This document shows positions 22,817 through 31,320 of a stretch of DNA of 64,000 nt, piece after piece. The stretch covers positions 186,001-250,000 of the forward strand of contig JAQSEB010000252.1 of NCBI GenBank assembly GCA_030063045.1, read 5' to 3'. The notes below the pieces were generated by a model. It did no database searches. It worked only from the letters and a program-made list of their open reading frames with translations, and was not told the origin of the DNA. A program made the position numbers and the translations under genes. The stretch is from Pratylenchus scribneri. Taxonomy: Eukaryota > Nematoda > Chromadorea > Rhabditida > Pratylenchidae. Numbering within the stretch: position 1 is the first letter of the stretch; every line of letters starts with the position of its first letter.

Positions 22817-23136
22817 ATTTCAATTTGGTCGAGTGGCAAATACAAATATTCGTTCCAGCAGGAGCGGATTTCCTCGAAAAGTTCCAATGGATTGAGTGAA
22901 TAGACGGGTGGGTCAATTATTGTCGGCAGACAGATGCAGATAAGTGAATTTAGTTGCTCACCGTAGGGTCGCACAAAATCGATGATCTCGCACTCTTTTA
23001 TATGCCGCAAACAGGTCGGAGTTGGATGAGCACAGAGATAGGATGGAATTGGGAGTTGGGCGTCAGGATTTGAGGAAAAGTGCCGAAAAAATTGCTCTTG
23101 AGTTAAATGTTGGAGGAAAAAAAGATTGGCACGCAT
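22750..23136 (-). CDS. Frame overlapping the PAZ gene, possibly its N-terminal part
   Basis: Starts MRANLFFLQHL at 23136, about 30 bp after a TATAAAAG element, and ends about 67 nt into the PAZ frame in another register. It reads as real protein (PYGEQLNSLICICLPTIID, LELFEEIRSCWNEYLYLPLD). The registers meet at a GAGGAGGAGGAGG run near 22790-22805. I found no phase-compatible GT-AG intron joining them. Either two overlapping genes, a ribosomal frameshift, or a 1-nt indel. No domain recognised in this part. Confidence 0.5.
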   Translation of the reverse strand: MRANLFFLQHLTQEQFFRHFSSNPDAQLPIPSYLCAHPTPTCLRHIKECEIIDFVRPYGEQLNSLICICLPTIIDPPVYSLNPLELFEEIRSCWNEYLYLPLDQIEICPHNEEEEGNRCQFRRTHYRS

Positions 23137-23166
23137 CAAATGAATCAAAATGACCTAAATGTTTAG

Positions 23167-23178
23167 CTTTTATACCCC
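23167..23178 (-). promoter_or_regulatory. TATA element of the PAZ gene unit
   Basis: Minus strand reads GGGGTATAAAAG about 31 bp before ATG 23136. A GC-rich block (GGGGCGGGCC) lies just upstream. It is similar in place to the TATA elements of the virion genes but lacks their GTCTATATAAA core. Confidence 0.55.
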
Positions 23179-23283
23179 GGCATTAGGCCCGCCCCTCTTT
23201 ATTAGTGCTTTTGTATGCAATCTCATTCCATAAATTTTCAAGTCATGTCTAACTTTGGCTTTACAATTTATTCAATAGTCAAA

Positions 23284-23620
23284 AATGACAATTTATCCAT
23301 TACTCTATTTCTCTAAATCTCTCAAATATTTGTTGTCATTATTCATTTTTTGGAAATTTGCCAACTTTATAGGAATTGCTAATATTCATTACTCAAAAAT
23401 GACAATTTATCCATTACTCTATTTCTCTAAATCTCTCAAATATTTGTTGTCATTATTCATTTTTGGAAATTTGCCAAAAAAAATAGTTGCTGTGGGATAA
23501 TCTGGATAAAATGACATTTTTTTGGTAAGGACCAAAAAAATATTTGCTGTGGGATAATCTGGATAAAATTACATTTTTTTGGTATCGACGGACAAAAAGA
23601 GAGGTGCTGTTGGATAAATA
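23284..23620. repeat. Direct duplications beside the 359-aa membrane-protein gene
   Basis: A ~75-bp segment beginning ATGACAATTTATCCATTACT occurs at about 23284 and again at about 23398. Next, a ~37-bp segment containing GCTGTGGGATAATCTGG occurs at about 23491 and 23547, with a weaker third copy near 23602. The last copies form the C-terminal codons and 3' UTR of the membrane protein. Probably replication-slippage duplications. Confidence 0.7.
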
Positions 23621-24648
23621 CCCCCAGAGAGCTCAAATTGTTGTCCCTCATCGGAATTGTTTGTTGATGAGGGTTTTTTAAATTTTTTACGTATGCTTTC
23701 CACCATGGGCTTCCTATACCACCAAAGCAATAAAGCAATTATGCATGCCTTTATGATGGCCAAATATATGGCAATGCAATTGTGTAAATTATTATTATTA
23801 TCGTTATCGTCGGAAATGCTAGCGGTGGAAAGCAAAATTGATGGTGGATTATCCACTATTGAGGAAAGGGGAAATGGGATGAATCCAAATTTTTCTGCCC
23901 CAATTTTTGATACAAAAATCCTTCGCTCCTGCTCTAATTGTAAATGTCTCTTGTAGATGGTATCGCCTAGGATCCAATAGAGCATTCCGTTCACAATCAT
24001 TAGGTCTTGGTTTGTTGGCAATCGTGTAATAGGTTCAAGTAAGAATCGTGCATTTTTGCTTCCCCATTGTGTGGAGGGTGACCAAAATTTAGAAATGATT
24101 GCATCGAGATTTAGTCTATAAAGCCATTGATCATCAAATTGAATGTATAATCGGGATTGGACATGATCAAATAGGAATCGCGTATACCTCGTCGAAAAAT
24201 TGAACACCTTTTCATTTCCACTTCTGATTATATGGGTTTCATTATTGTTCCTACCATTTTGGTAAATTAAAAATGAATGGTGGTCATGCTCAAAGCAGGT
24301 ATGAAATGTGCTTGATGAATCTGTCTTTTGTTCCAAAAATCTTGGGGCGGATGAATGGAATGTATAAGCAGATTCCAATTGTATTTGAATTTTTCCGCCT
24401 ACATTTTCTCCTCCTCCTCCTCCGTTCTTCAAAATACATACGGCTCTATTATTGTAGGGAAATACCAAGGGTCTATTCCCTTTGGAATAGATCAAATAGC
24501 GGTGGTCAAAACTATTGTTTTGATCCATAATAATTTCACCCTCTAGTAGACGATACACCGCCTTATTATGATGACCAATTATGAATGCAAATAAAGGGGT
24601 GTTGAAAAAAAGGGCCAAAAATGATAGAATAATAATAGCAATGTTCAT
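23569..24648 (-). CDS. Type I membrane glycoprotein, 359 aa (candidate surface protein)
   Basis: Intronless. It has an N-terminal signal peptide (MNIAIIILSFLALFFNTPLF), a ~260-residue ectodomain with possible N-glycosylation sites (NNS, NFS, NET), one membrane segment (IAIYLAIIKACIIALLLWW) and a ~50-residue basic-then-acidic tail. Several ectodomain stretches (LYIQFDDQWLYRLNLD, LMIVNGMLYWILGDTIYKRHL) resemble the YWTD/beta-propeller blade pattern. It is the last gene of the minus-strand virion block and has its own TATA element. A role as an envelope or attachment protein is inference; nematode Mavericks are known to carry fusogen-type glycoproteins, but I cannot match this one to that family. 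Confidence 0.65.
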   Translation of the reverse strand: MNIAIIILSFLALFFNTPLFAFIIGHHNKAVYRLLEGEIIMDQNNSFDHRYLIYSKGNRPLVFPYNNRAVCILKNGGGGGENVGGKIQIQLESAYTFHSSAPRFLEQKTDSSSTFHTCFEHDHHSFLIYQNGRNNNETHIIRSGNEKVFNFSTRYTRFLFDHVQSRLYIQFDDQWLYRLNLDAIISKFWSPSTQWGSKNARFLLEPITRLPTNQDLMIVNGMLYWILGDTIYKRHLQLEQERRIFVSKIGAEKFGFIPFPLSSIVDNPPSILLSTASISDDNDNNNNLHNCIAIYLAIIKACIIALLLWWYRKPMVESIRKKFKKPSSTNNSDEGQQFELSGGIYPTAPLFLSVDTKKM

Positions 24649-24695
24649 TTTTTTTGCAAAATTTTTATTTTGAAAATTTTTTTTGTTCTACTTCT

Positions 24696-24711
24696 TTTAT
24701 ATAGACACGAG
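24696..24711 (-). promoter_or_regulatory. Virion-gene promoter element, copy 1
   Basis: CTCGTGTCTATATAAA on the minus strand, 48 bp upstream of ATG 24648. The same 16 bases occur before the capsid gene. Confidence 0.75.
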
Positions 24712-25179
24712 CTAGCGGCGGCCAATCAAATTACGAACAAAAAATTTTACTAGCATATCAGCCATTGCACGGGTGCGCCAAAGGGTATGCATAATTTGGG
24801 GGAATGATTGTCCCTGTGCACGACATATCAAGAAATAGATGCAATAATGGCCGCATGTGTCTTCCAAATTTGCCTGAATTTGCCTATTATTGACCTTGAC
24901 CGATTGGAATGCCGACAAATATTGTTGGAAGCGCGCATTGGGCGGTTCACCCAGAGAGCAAAAATATTCGGCGCTATGAGGATTTTGAACCCAAATGGAA
25001 ACCCAATGTTGCCCTTTCCGGTAATGAGGGTCTGTGTTTGCCACAAAACAATGGGGATATTTTTTCGAGTGGGGTAAATTATCGGCAGCAAAAACTCCCA
25101 AAAAATGCTGGCGTGTGTGGGGGTTTGAGCGTAAAATACGCTCCAATTGCCTTCCATTCATACCCTCAAGTAATACCAT
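24712..25179 (-). CDS. Adenain-like cysteine protease
   Basis: Intronless, 155 aa, in the normal size range for Polinton proteases. The catalytic histidine is in GQHWVSIWV, the cysteine in DTCGHYCIYFL, with a Q-rich helix between (NRQIQANLEDTCGHYC), as in the adenovirus protease/ULP1 fold. It would process capsid precursors during assembly. It starts 17 bp after the capsid-gene stop, so the two probably share a transcript from the promoter at 26624. Confidence 0.9.
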   Translation of the reverse strand: MVLLEGMNGRQLERILRSNPHTRQHFLGVFAADNLPHSKKYPHCFVANTDPHYRKGQHWVSIWVQNPHSAEYFCSLGEPPNARFQQYLSAFQSVKVNNRQIQANLEDTCGHYCIYFLICRAQGQSFPQIMHTLWRTRAMADMLVKFFVRNLIGRR

Positions 25180-25196
25180 TCTTCTTGTGTTTGTGT

Positions 25197-26573
25197 TTAA
25201 ACCACACTATTATCAGAGCTGAGTACACGTGCCGAATCGATTGAGAGAATGGAATCGAATTCTCCAATCACTAGCATTTCCATCGAATCATTTATAGGCT
25301 CATTAAAGTGAAGCTTTATGCACGTGGTCCCGTTGCGAATGATCTCAAAATTTTGACCATAGTCCTCGAGTGTGCTTTGCATTGGGATCACATAGAAGCA
25401 CCAGCCATTCAAAAATCGCTGCAAATTGATGGACATTGTCCGATCGCCTTCGTCCATTCCCAAGCCTGCATACATGTCGACAAATGTGCGCAAATAGCGA
25501 TTATTCCCAAAATCCAAAGCATATGGGGTGGCTGGGTAGCTGTTTCCATTTGCCTCCACACTAAGTGTGCGCAAATTTGCATGCACAAATTCGAATGGTG
25601 ACTTTTTCTTTGTGCCTGAAAAGGCATCCGCTGCAGTGAAGGCAATGATCAGGCGACGGGGGAGTATGTTCACAAAAATGTTATGGGCCAGATCAATACG
25701 ACCCTTGTCCAAATATACATTTCGACACTCAATTCGGCGCATTAGAAATTTGGCCGGTGTGCTTTCCAGTTGTTTTGCAATTGCATTTTGCAACGATTGA
25801 GTCAAATCCATACAGGCCACAAATAGCTGAACATCATGCACCTTTATCCTGTATTCTTGTGCATTTTGGTGTGTGGTATCTGCAGCTGGAGCTACACCCT
25901 TTATCACATATTCGGGTGTGAGGAGGAGAAAATCATCCGAATTCCGATGGATTGTGAAAATCAAATCCGCATTGTTCAGCATCAATTTATTCTGCTTGGC
26001 CAAATCAAAGTTGAGTTTGACCATTGTTTCGCATAGCTGTCCATTTGCGAATCGTTTCGCCCGTTTCCGAAATCCTGAACCATTATAATGGTTTTGTGGT
26101 GAATCATCTAGGGCATAGCAATTTGCTTCGTACAGCCCATTGCGCACCTCATGCGAGAGGCCCAACTCTTGTAGAATGTAGGCGCGATAGGCATAGAGCG
26201 GACCCGAATCGAAGCATTCAATCCCATTGATGCTAAGCTTTAGTGATTTCACAAAACTATGACCCAGGTTATTGATCACTCCAGCGTGCTTATCATCCTC
26301 CACCGTATCCGAAATGCTAATCCAATTACCAGCAGACTTTTTTTGAAGAGACAAACCCAAATAGAGATAAGTTCTGCCCAAATCAATGAATTGATTGTCG
26401 GCAAACATTCGGAAAGTGTATGGTCCCTCTTGGGAGAGTGCAGCAATTGGAAGGAGTTGCCTAATTGTGGTTCGGTTTACGGCCACATTTGTTGCGGGAA
26501 GCTCGAAAAAATTTATCAGACCAACATCCACACCAGCACTGCTCTCAGAATCAATTTTTTTAAGTGTAGTCAT
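25197..26573 (-). CDS. Major capsid protein, double jelly-roll
   Basis: Intronless, 458 aa. The N-terminal half has the Polinton/adintovirus capsid signature: YLYLGLSLQKK, INNLGHSFVKSLKLSINGIE, then YAYRAYILQELGLSHE. The C-terminal half continues with beta-rich segments (RLIIAFTAADAF..., SMEMLVIGEFDS). Double jelly-roll proteins form the trimeric hexons of icosahedral virions. Start ATG is 51 bp after the shared TATA element. No truncation. Confidence 0.92.
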   Translation of the reverse strand: MTTLKKIDSESSAGVDVGLINFFELPATNVAVNRTTIRQLLPIAALSQEGPYTFRMFADNQFIDLGRTYLYLGLSLQKKSAGNWISISDTVEDDKHAGVINNLGHSFVKSLKLSINGIECFDSGPLYAYRAYILQELGLSHEVRNGLYEANCYALDDSPQNHYNGSGFRKRAKRFANGQLCETMVKLNFDLAKQNKLMLNNADLIFTIHRNSDDFLLLTPEYVIKGVAPAADTTHQNAQEYRIKVHDVQLFVACMDLTQSLQNAIAKQLESTPAKFLMRRIECRNVYLDKGRIDLAHNIFVNILPRRLIIAFTAADAFSGTKKKSPFEFVHANLRTLSVEANGNSYPATPYALDFGNNRYLRTFVDMYAGLGMDEGDRTMSINLQRFLNGWCFYVIPMQSTLEDYGQNFEIIRNGTTCIKLHFNEPINDSMEMLVIGEFDSILSIDSARVLSSDNSVV

Positions 26574-26623
26574 TTTTGAAAAAAAATGATATTCTGTTAA
26601 AGAATATTGACAAATTTTTATCC

Positions 26624-26639
26624 TTTATATAGACACGAG
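26624..26639 (-). promoter_or_regulatory. Virion-gene promoter element, copy 2
   Basis: CTCGTGTCTATATAAA on the minus strand, 51 bp before the capsid ATG and identical to 24696-24711. Confidence 0.75.
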
Positions 26640-26653
26640 GGTGGGTGGGCGGA

Positions 26654-27109
26654 TTAAAAATATGGGGTCAATTGATCCAATCGCCGCCGTCTTTTGGCTT
26701 GCCTTATTGGTGCCACCAGTTTTACGGTTTTTTTCTTTGTCGTCGATCCTTTAGGGCGGCCTCTTTTCCGCGCAGCACCTTTGCCACACTGTTGGAGTTT
26801 ACCTGCAATGTTGGCCAATCCTTGTTTGGAATGTTCCATCAGCGCTTCCTTTACATTTTTGCCTTGTGTAATATCGCTCAGAGCTTTTGTGCCTGCAGCC
26901 AATCCCTCCTCTCCCACAGCTGAGGCAATATTTTTGGCAATGGGCATCAGGAATCGACCAATTGCCCCCAATACCCCAGTACCCCTTTGATACCGAATAC
27001 CCTGAAAATATCGTTGCTGTTGAGAGGCCAATGCTGGACCTCGACCCTCTTGGGCCGCCACCATTCCTAACCAGTTCAAATTGTCTGGATCAATGAAAAC
27101 ATGCGTCAT
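26654..27109 (-). CDS. pX/pVI-like minor virion protein
   Basis: Intronless, 151 aa. The middle has a glycine-rich hydrophobic helix (GTGVLGAIGRFLMPIAKNIASAVGEEGLAAG) and the C-terminus is very basic (AARKRGRPKGSTTKKKTVK, RQAKRRRR). This layout is typical of the small core/membrane-lytic proteins near the capsid gene in Polintons and adintoviruses. It starts 9 bp after the stop of the penton-like gene. Confidence 0.7.
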   Translation of the reverse strand: MTHVFIDPDNLNWLGMVAAQEGRGPALASQQQRYFQGIRYQRGTGVLGAIGRFLMPIAKNIASAVGEEGLAAGTKALSDITQGKNVKEALMEHSKQGLANIAGKLQQCGKGAARKRGRPKGSTTKKKTVKLVAPIRQAKRRRRLDQLTPYF

Positions 27110-27118
27110 TCTAATTGT

Positions 27119-28894
27119 TCACATGAAAAGTGATCTTTTGAAATGCAATGTGACGAGGGTATTTCCCCAAGCAAATTTTACCAATTTTCCTGTTGCTGAA
27201 CGAATTTCAATTGTAATTTCAGAAATGCGTTTATTCTGCAGCCGATAATGATATTCTGAGCTATATATAGCCTCCTGGACTTGACCCGGCTCGCCAATTA
27301 CGTTAACCACTCGCAAAAGTGGCGCCTTCTCATTTCCCACAATGGATTGTTCCACAATTGGGCTGTACACATACAATTGTTTGATTCCACCCGATAGGGT
27401 GGGCATAAATTGAGCGTAAAATCCACTCATTACAAACAATTGATTACTATATCCCAGCGCATAGGCTAGCTCGGGTGAAAGTTCCACATGTTGGATACGG
27501 TCCTCAAAAAAGGCAATAAATTTTTGCATTGTTTCATCAAATCGGAAAATGACCTTTGCATTTGGGTCAGTATGAAACAATTTGCGTATATCCGCAAATC
27601 GGTCCTCTTCTATTGGCTTTTTGAATTGGGCCAATGCTATTGGTTCCGGTTGTGATGGTTGATCTTCGGAAAATTTGAGTAATTCCCGTTGCTGCTGCTG
27701 TAATTTTGCCAATTGCTGCTGGATTCGTTCGTCTTCTCCAATTTGTACCAATTGTTTTTGCTGCTGCTGCTGCTGCTTTTTACGCTGCAATTCAGTGACT
27801 TGATCCTTTATGGATTGCTTCTCGTCAATTGGTTCCAATTTTCTATTATCACCACCACCACCAATTGGTTGCTGACCAATCGCAATAGGTGGTTCTTGTC
27901 TCTTGGGCATTGATTGGAGTATGGTTTGGACCTCTCCACTCAAATCTTTCAATTGCTCAAATGTTGCTGTTCCATTTTGGAGAGTTTCATTCGAGTCTGT
28001 CAGAATCTTTTTTGCTTTGTCTGCCCCACGTCTTGCAGCTGGTAAATCCCTTGCTTCAACCTCTCGTAGCGTTTCATCTTTTGCCTTTTGTGTAGCGTCA
28101 CGATGGGCATAGAGTGTCAGGCCTAGGGATTGTAGTTTGGCCAATTCCTCACGGATTTTTGCAATTTTTTCATTCAATTGTGCAGCAGTGTTTTCTCCCA
28201 TTCGCTTTTCGGCTAATTGCAAATTGATTTTGTCAAGTGCGCTTGTTGCCTTTGTGATGAATTCCAACATTTTTTGATAGTTTTTCCCTGTGTCTCGCAA
28301 AGCTCTTTCTGCTGCACCTTTTGCCATTTTGAGTTTTTCAGCTTTTTCCCGTTCCACTCTGGCCTGTATATCAGCCGTTTCTTGGATTGGAGTCAAAGTT
28401 TGCTGCTGATTGGCTTGTTTGAGTGCGGCCACTTTTGCAGCAATTTCTGGGCTTTCTTGAATTTGAGTGAGTTGCTGTTGTTGTGTTTCTGCCGCAGATC
28501 TTCTCATTCTAGTTGGATTATTATTGGTGGTGGTGGTGGTTTCTGTATAGCCCAATGAGGTTGTGCCTTTCTCTGCGGAGCGGCGCGTAAAATACTGATG
28601 AATGAGGGCATTTATGTTCTGTTCCATCTCTTTGATTGTATGGAAATTCAGAGAGGGTATCATAATTTTTTCGGATTGTTGCTTATCCTCCGGGTCCAAA
28701 TAGCTGACAATGATATATTGCTCATCCTCAGCACCGAGTGTGGCAAATGAAATTGGATAAATGATTGAGGAAAGCGATACGGTCCATGCATTGTCAAGCT
28801 CCAATGTTTCGGGTAGCCTAACGGTGAAATGACTCGTCTTATTGTTCTCATAGGAGGGATCATTGCTGGGTAGGGTAATGTAAAATGAGTCCAT
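27119..28894 (-). CDS. Penton-like minor capsid protein with a long coiled-coil insert
   Basis: Intronless, 591 aa. The N-terminus (FYITLPSNDPSY..., HFTVRLPETLELDNAWTVSL) and the C-terminal ~180 residues (RFADIRKLFHTD, FIAFFEDRIQHVELS, YHYRLQNKRISEITIEI) match the F54H12.2-like Maverick minor capsid family. Residues ~115-400 are a glutamine- and lysine-rich coiled coil (QQQQLTQIQ, LQRKKQQQQQQKQ), longer than I would expect. It could be a fibre- or tegument-like extension. The start is 2 bp from the integrase stop. Confidence 0.75.
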   Translation of the reverse strand: MDSFYITLPSNDPSYENNKTSHFTVRLPETLELDNAWTVSLSSIIYPISFATLGAEDEQYIIVSYLDPEDKQQSEKIMIPSLNFHTIKEMEQNINALIHQYFTRRSAEKGTTSLGYTETTTTTNNNPTRMRRSAAETQQQQLTQIQESPEIAAKVAALKQANQQQTLTPIQETADIQARVEREKAEKLKMAKGAAERALRDTGKNYQKMLEFITKATSALDKINLQLAEKRMGENTAAQLNEKIAKIREELAKLQSLGLTLYAHRDATQKAKDETLREVEARDLPAARRGADKAKKILTDSNETLQNGTATFEQLKDLSGEVQTILQSMPKRQEPPIAIGQQPIGGGGDNRKLEPIDEKQSIKDQVTELQRKKQQQQQQKQLVQIGEDERIQQQLAKLQQQQRELLKFSEDQPSQPEPIALAQFKKPIEEDRFADIRKLFHTDPNAKVIFRFDETMQKFIAFFEDRIQHVELSPELAYALGYSNQLFVMSGFYAQFMPTLSGGIKQLYVYSPIVEQSIVGNEKAPLLRVVNVIGEPGQVQEAIYSSEYHYRLQNKRISEITIEIRSATGKLVKFAWGNTLVTLHFKRSLFM

Positions 28895-28896
28895 TG

Positions 28897-30003
28897 TTAT
28901 TCAGCTATTGGAGTGGCCAAATCTGAATCTTTGATCCAACTGTTATGCTTGTCGGAATATCCCACCCAGCGCACAAAATGCCCTACCACACCTTTACGTT
29001 TTCGTGTCCTCAACACTTCGGCAATACGATGCGTTGTGTCCAATGTGGTTTTGACCAGATCTGGTGCGTAAAAAATGCCTGAAATTTTGTTGCCCTCCAA
29101 ATCCTCAATTCTATAGGATGGGGGATTGGTGGGATTCACTTTTGTGATTCGAAACAATTCGTCCGTATAATTTGGATGAAATGATCGTCCAAATGTGCCC
29201 TTCTCTTTAGCGATACGTACAATATCTCCACGCGCAAATTTATTTTGTAATTGTTGTTTCTCCTCCCCATTTTCTTCCTGCTTATATAGCCTCTGCCAAA
29301 GCGATTGAGCATTTTCATATGTGACCTGGTTTGGAGTCATTCCAATTGTGCGATTCACACTATTGTTTATGCCATCCACAATTTTTTGAACCGCTTCCAA
29401 CCATCGCGTAGTGTTATTTTGGCTAAAATATTTGTACAGCCGAAGTTTTATGGTCTTGTTGGCTCGTTCCACCACTCCAGCATGTAAATGGGGGCTGAAC
29501 ATTACACGCTTTAAAATTTGCTTTTGCTGGAAATATTCCAACATTTTTTTGGCCTGAAATTCCACCCCTGAATCCGAATAGAGTTTATGTGGGAGTGCTT
29601 GAGATTTGGCGAACACCCGATTGAATGCATCAATCATATCCTCGCTCCGCTTTGTCTTTGCAGGTGCCACATGAATTTTACGGCTCAACACGTCAATGCA
29701 AACCAGCAAGTATCGGTATTGATCATTTTGATTCTTGAGATCATCGAAAATGCACAAATCGCATTGCCAATCCGTGTTCAGTCCCGAGGGAATGGTTTTG
29801 AGTCGCTTGTAGCGTTTCCTGGCTGGTTTGTATAAAGTCCATGTGCGCTCATTATGCAAAAATGTTTCCACATCTTTCAGTGTCACTTTTGGATTGTGTT
29901 TCTTTGCTTCCGTATAAAGTGCCTGTATTCCACTATAACTAGCCGGAGATTTTAACTTGTAAAAAAGTGTGGTCAGTAAATTATTAATCAGAGTTTTGCC
30001 CAT
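28897..30003 (-). CDS. Retroviral-like integrase with C-terminal chromodomain
   Basis: Intronless, 368 aa. Catalytic triad: D in DWQCDLCIF, D in YSDSGVEF, E in VVERANKTI. Next an SH3-like region (FARGDIVRIAKEKGTF) and a chromodomain (VGHFVRWVGYSDKHNSWI). It inserts the element with a 6-bp stagger, matching the CGCATT duplication. The chromodomain may steer insertion to methylated histones. It overlaps the 299-aa frame by 16 nt. Confidence 0.95.
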   Translation of the reverse strand: MGKTLINNLLTTLFYKLKSPASYSGIQALYTEAKKHNPKVTLKDVETFLHNERTWTLYKPARKRYKRLKTIPSGLNTDWQCDLCIFDDLKNQNDQYRYLLVCIDVLSRKIHVAPAKTKRSEDMIDAFNRVFAKSQALPHKLYSDSGVEFQAKKMLEYFQQKQILKRVMFSPHLHAGVVERANKTIKLRLYKYFSQNNTTRWLEAVQKIVDGINNSVNRTIGMTPNQVTYENAQSLWQRLYKQEENGEEKQQLQNKFARGDIVRIAKEKGTFGRSFHPNYTDELFRITKVNPTNPPSYRIEDLEGNKISGIFYAPDLVKTTLDTTHRIAEVLRTRKRKGVVGHFVRWVGYSDKHNSWIKDSDLATPIAE

Positions 30004-30887
30004 AGTTGAGGTTTGAATTTTTGTTTTTTGGGAGATATTCTCTGAAGACCTGGTGTTTTTATAATCTCGACTTTTGTGGAGTTGGCAGCGAATCTTAGCT
30101 TTTTATGCTTTTTACCTTGACCGGATTGTCCGGCAAAATTTCCCATAATTATGTTTTGCGCTTCTTGATCCCTACGGAGTGCTTGATCAAAAAATTTATG
30201 GCCACGAGGTGGCGAGTCACGCATGCCAGCAATATAATCTATGGAATCTTTAAAGTGGCTATCTCGGATACGCAATTTTTTGTTGCTCAGGATTTGACCA
30301 TTTGGGGCAACACCGAATCTTTGTGGATTTGCTTCTACCAATGCAATCAATTTTTTACGTGATTTGGCTGGCATTCTATAGTCATGCTCGGAGGGTGTTA
30401 AAGCCGATTCATATTGTGTTGAGCCATCTTCTTCTTTGTGTACAGATGATGATGATGAAGTGTAAACGGAAGATTTTTCATCAGTTCCTGAGGTTGATCC
30501 TAATGTGGACTCTCGTCTGACAATCTTTTTCCTGTCATCTTCATTAGCGCTGTTTGGATCAATTACATTTGGAGTGGTACTTGTGGTGGTGGTAGTCAAT
30601 CCCAAATAGGGTGCCACATTTGGTGGAACTGTTTTTGGATTTTGGATCAAAACTTTTTGAGGGCGATTCTCAATCATTTCCCTCATTTGCCTTCTCTGCT
30701 TATAGAGTACATTGTATCGTTTCTGCTTGAGGTCGGGTTCCAGCTTTGGATTGGCCAATGTGGTGGCAATTTTTGCATCCAATTTGGTCTTCTCATTTTG
30801 TAAATCATCCCCTGTACGAGTCATCAAATTCAAAAGGGTCCGGTATTCTGCCTCTGGAATCATGATCATTTTTCGGGTGTGTCTCAT
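29988..30887 (-). CDS. Conserved Polinton protein next to the integrase, 299 aa
   Basis: Intronless. The N-terminus is a coiled coil (MIPEAEYRTLLNLMTRTGDDL...). The middle is threonine/serine-rich, and the C-terminus has KSRKKLIALVEANPQRFGV and SIDYIAGMRDSPPRGHKFFDQAL, a block I associate with a conserved Maverick gene of unknown role between ATPase and integrase. It overlaps its neighbours by 4 and 16 nt, so it is co-transcribed. Confidence 0.65.
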   Translation of the reverse strand: MRHTRKMIMIPEAEYRTLLNLMTRTGDDLQNEKTKLDAKIATTLANPKLEPDLKQKRYNVLYKQRRQMREMIENRPQKVLIQNPKTVPPNVAPYLGLTTTTTSTTPNVIDPNSANEDDRKKIVRRESTLGSTSGTDEKSSVYTSSSSSVHKEEDGSTQYESALTPSEHDYRMPAKSRKKLIALVEANPQRFGVAPNGQILSNKKLRIRDSHFKDSIDYIAGMRDSPPRGHKFFDQALRRDQEAQNIIMGNFAGQSGQGKKHKKLRFAANSTKVEIIKTPGLQRISPKKQKFKPQLWAKL

Positions 30888-31246
30888 TGCGATTCTGGCA
30901 ATATTTTTTTGACCAAATGTTCAGCCAATGTTGCGACAATGGGCAATAGAATTGCACCCAGCGCCAAACCACTACCCTGTTGAATACGATTACGAGCAGT
31001 CTTTTCGGTTCGTGCCCGAGCAATTGCCCGATAATAATCGGCAAATTTTATTAAACGTTTTTTCTGTTGGGGAGTTAAAATGAAATTGTAGCGCAAAATG
31101 TTTGCGCAAATTTCAACAATTGCCAAAATTTGATCGGCGTTTGCGTTCAATATCAGAGCGTTTTTCTTTTTATCTGATTTTGTTTTTGCTAGCTTTTGAA
31201 AAAATTCTAAATTATCTCGTATATATGGACTGAATTGATATGTCAT
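30884..31246 (-). CDS. Small conserved Polinton protein with C-terminal hydrophobic segment, 120 aa
   Basis: Intronless. Helical N-terminus (IRDNLEFFQKLAKTKSDKK), CANILRYNFILTPQQKKRLIKF in the middle, and a hydrophobic end, GLALGAILLPIVATLAEHLV. This pattern recurs in Mavericks at the same place. It is the first gene of a run of five: 120 aa, 299 aa, integrase, penton-like, pX-like, with gaps of -4, -16, 2 and 9 nt. A TATA element lies 41 bp upstream. Confidence 0.65.
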   Translation of the reverse strand: MTYQFSPYIRDNLEFFQKLAKTKSDKKKNALILNANADQILAIVEICANILRYNFILTPQQKKRLIKFADYYRAIARARTEKTARNRIQQGSGLALGAILLPIVATLAEHLVKKILPESQ

Positions 31247-31286
31247 TCTATTTTGAATTGAAATTTTTTTTCATTAATTTTATGCA

Positions 31287-31297
31287 TTTATATAGAC
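31287..31297 (-). promoter_or_regulatory. TATA element of the five-gene virion/integrase block
   Basis: GTCTATATAAA on the minus strand, 41 bp before ATG 31246. It shares its core with the elements at 24696 and 26624. Confidence 0.7.
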
Positions 31298-31320
31298 CCC
31301 GCCCGTATGTGGTCAATCAA

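Noticed and set aside
22740..22900. Intron joining the two PAZ-region frames
   Set aside because: The only GT-AG pairs available give the wrong phase.
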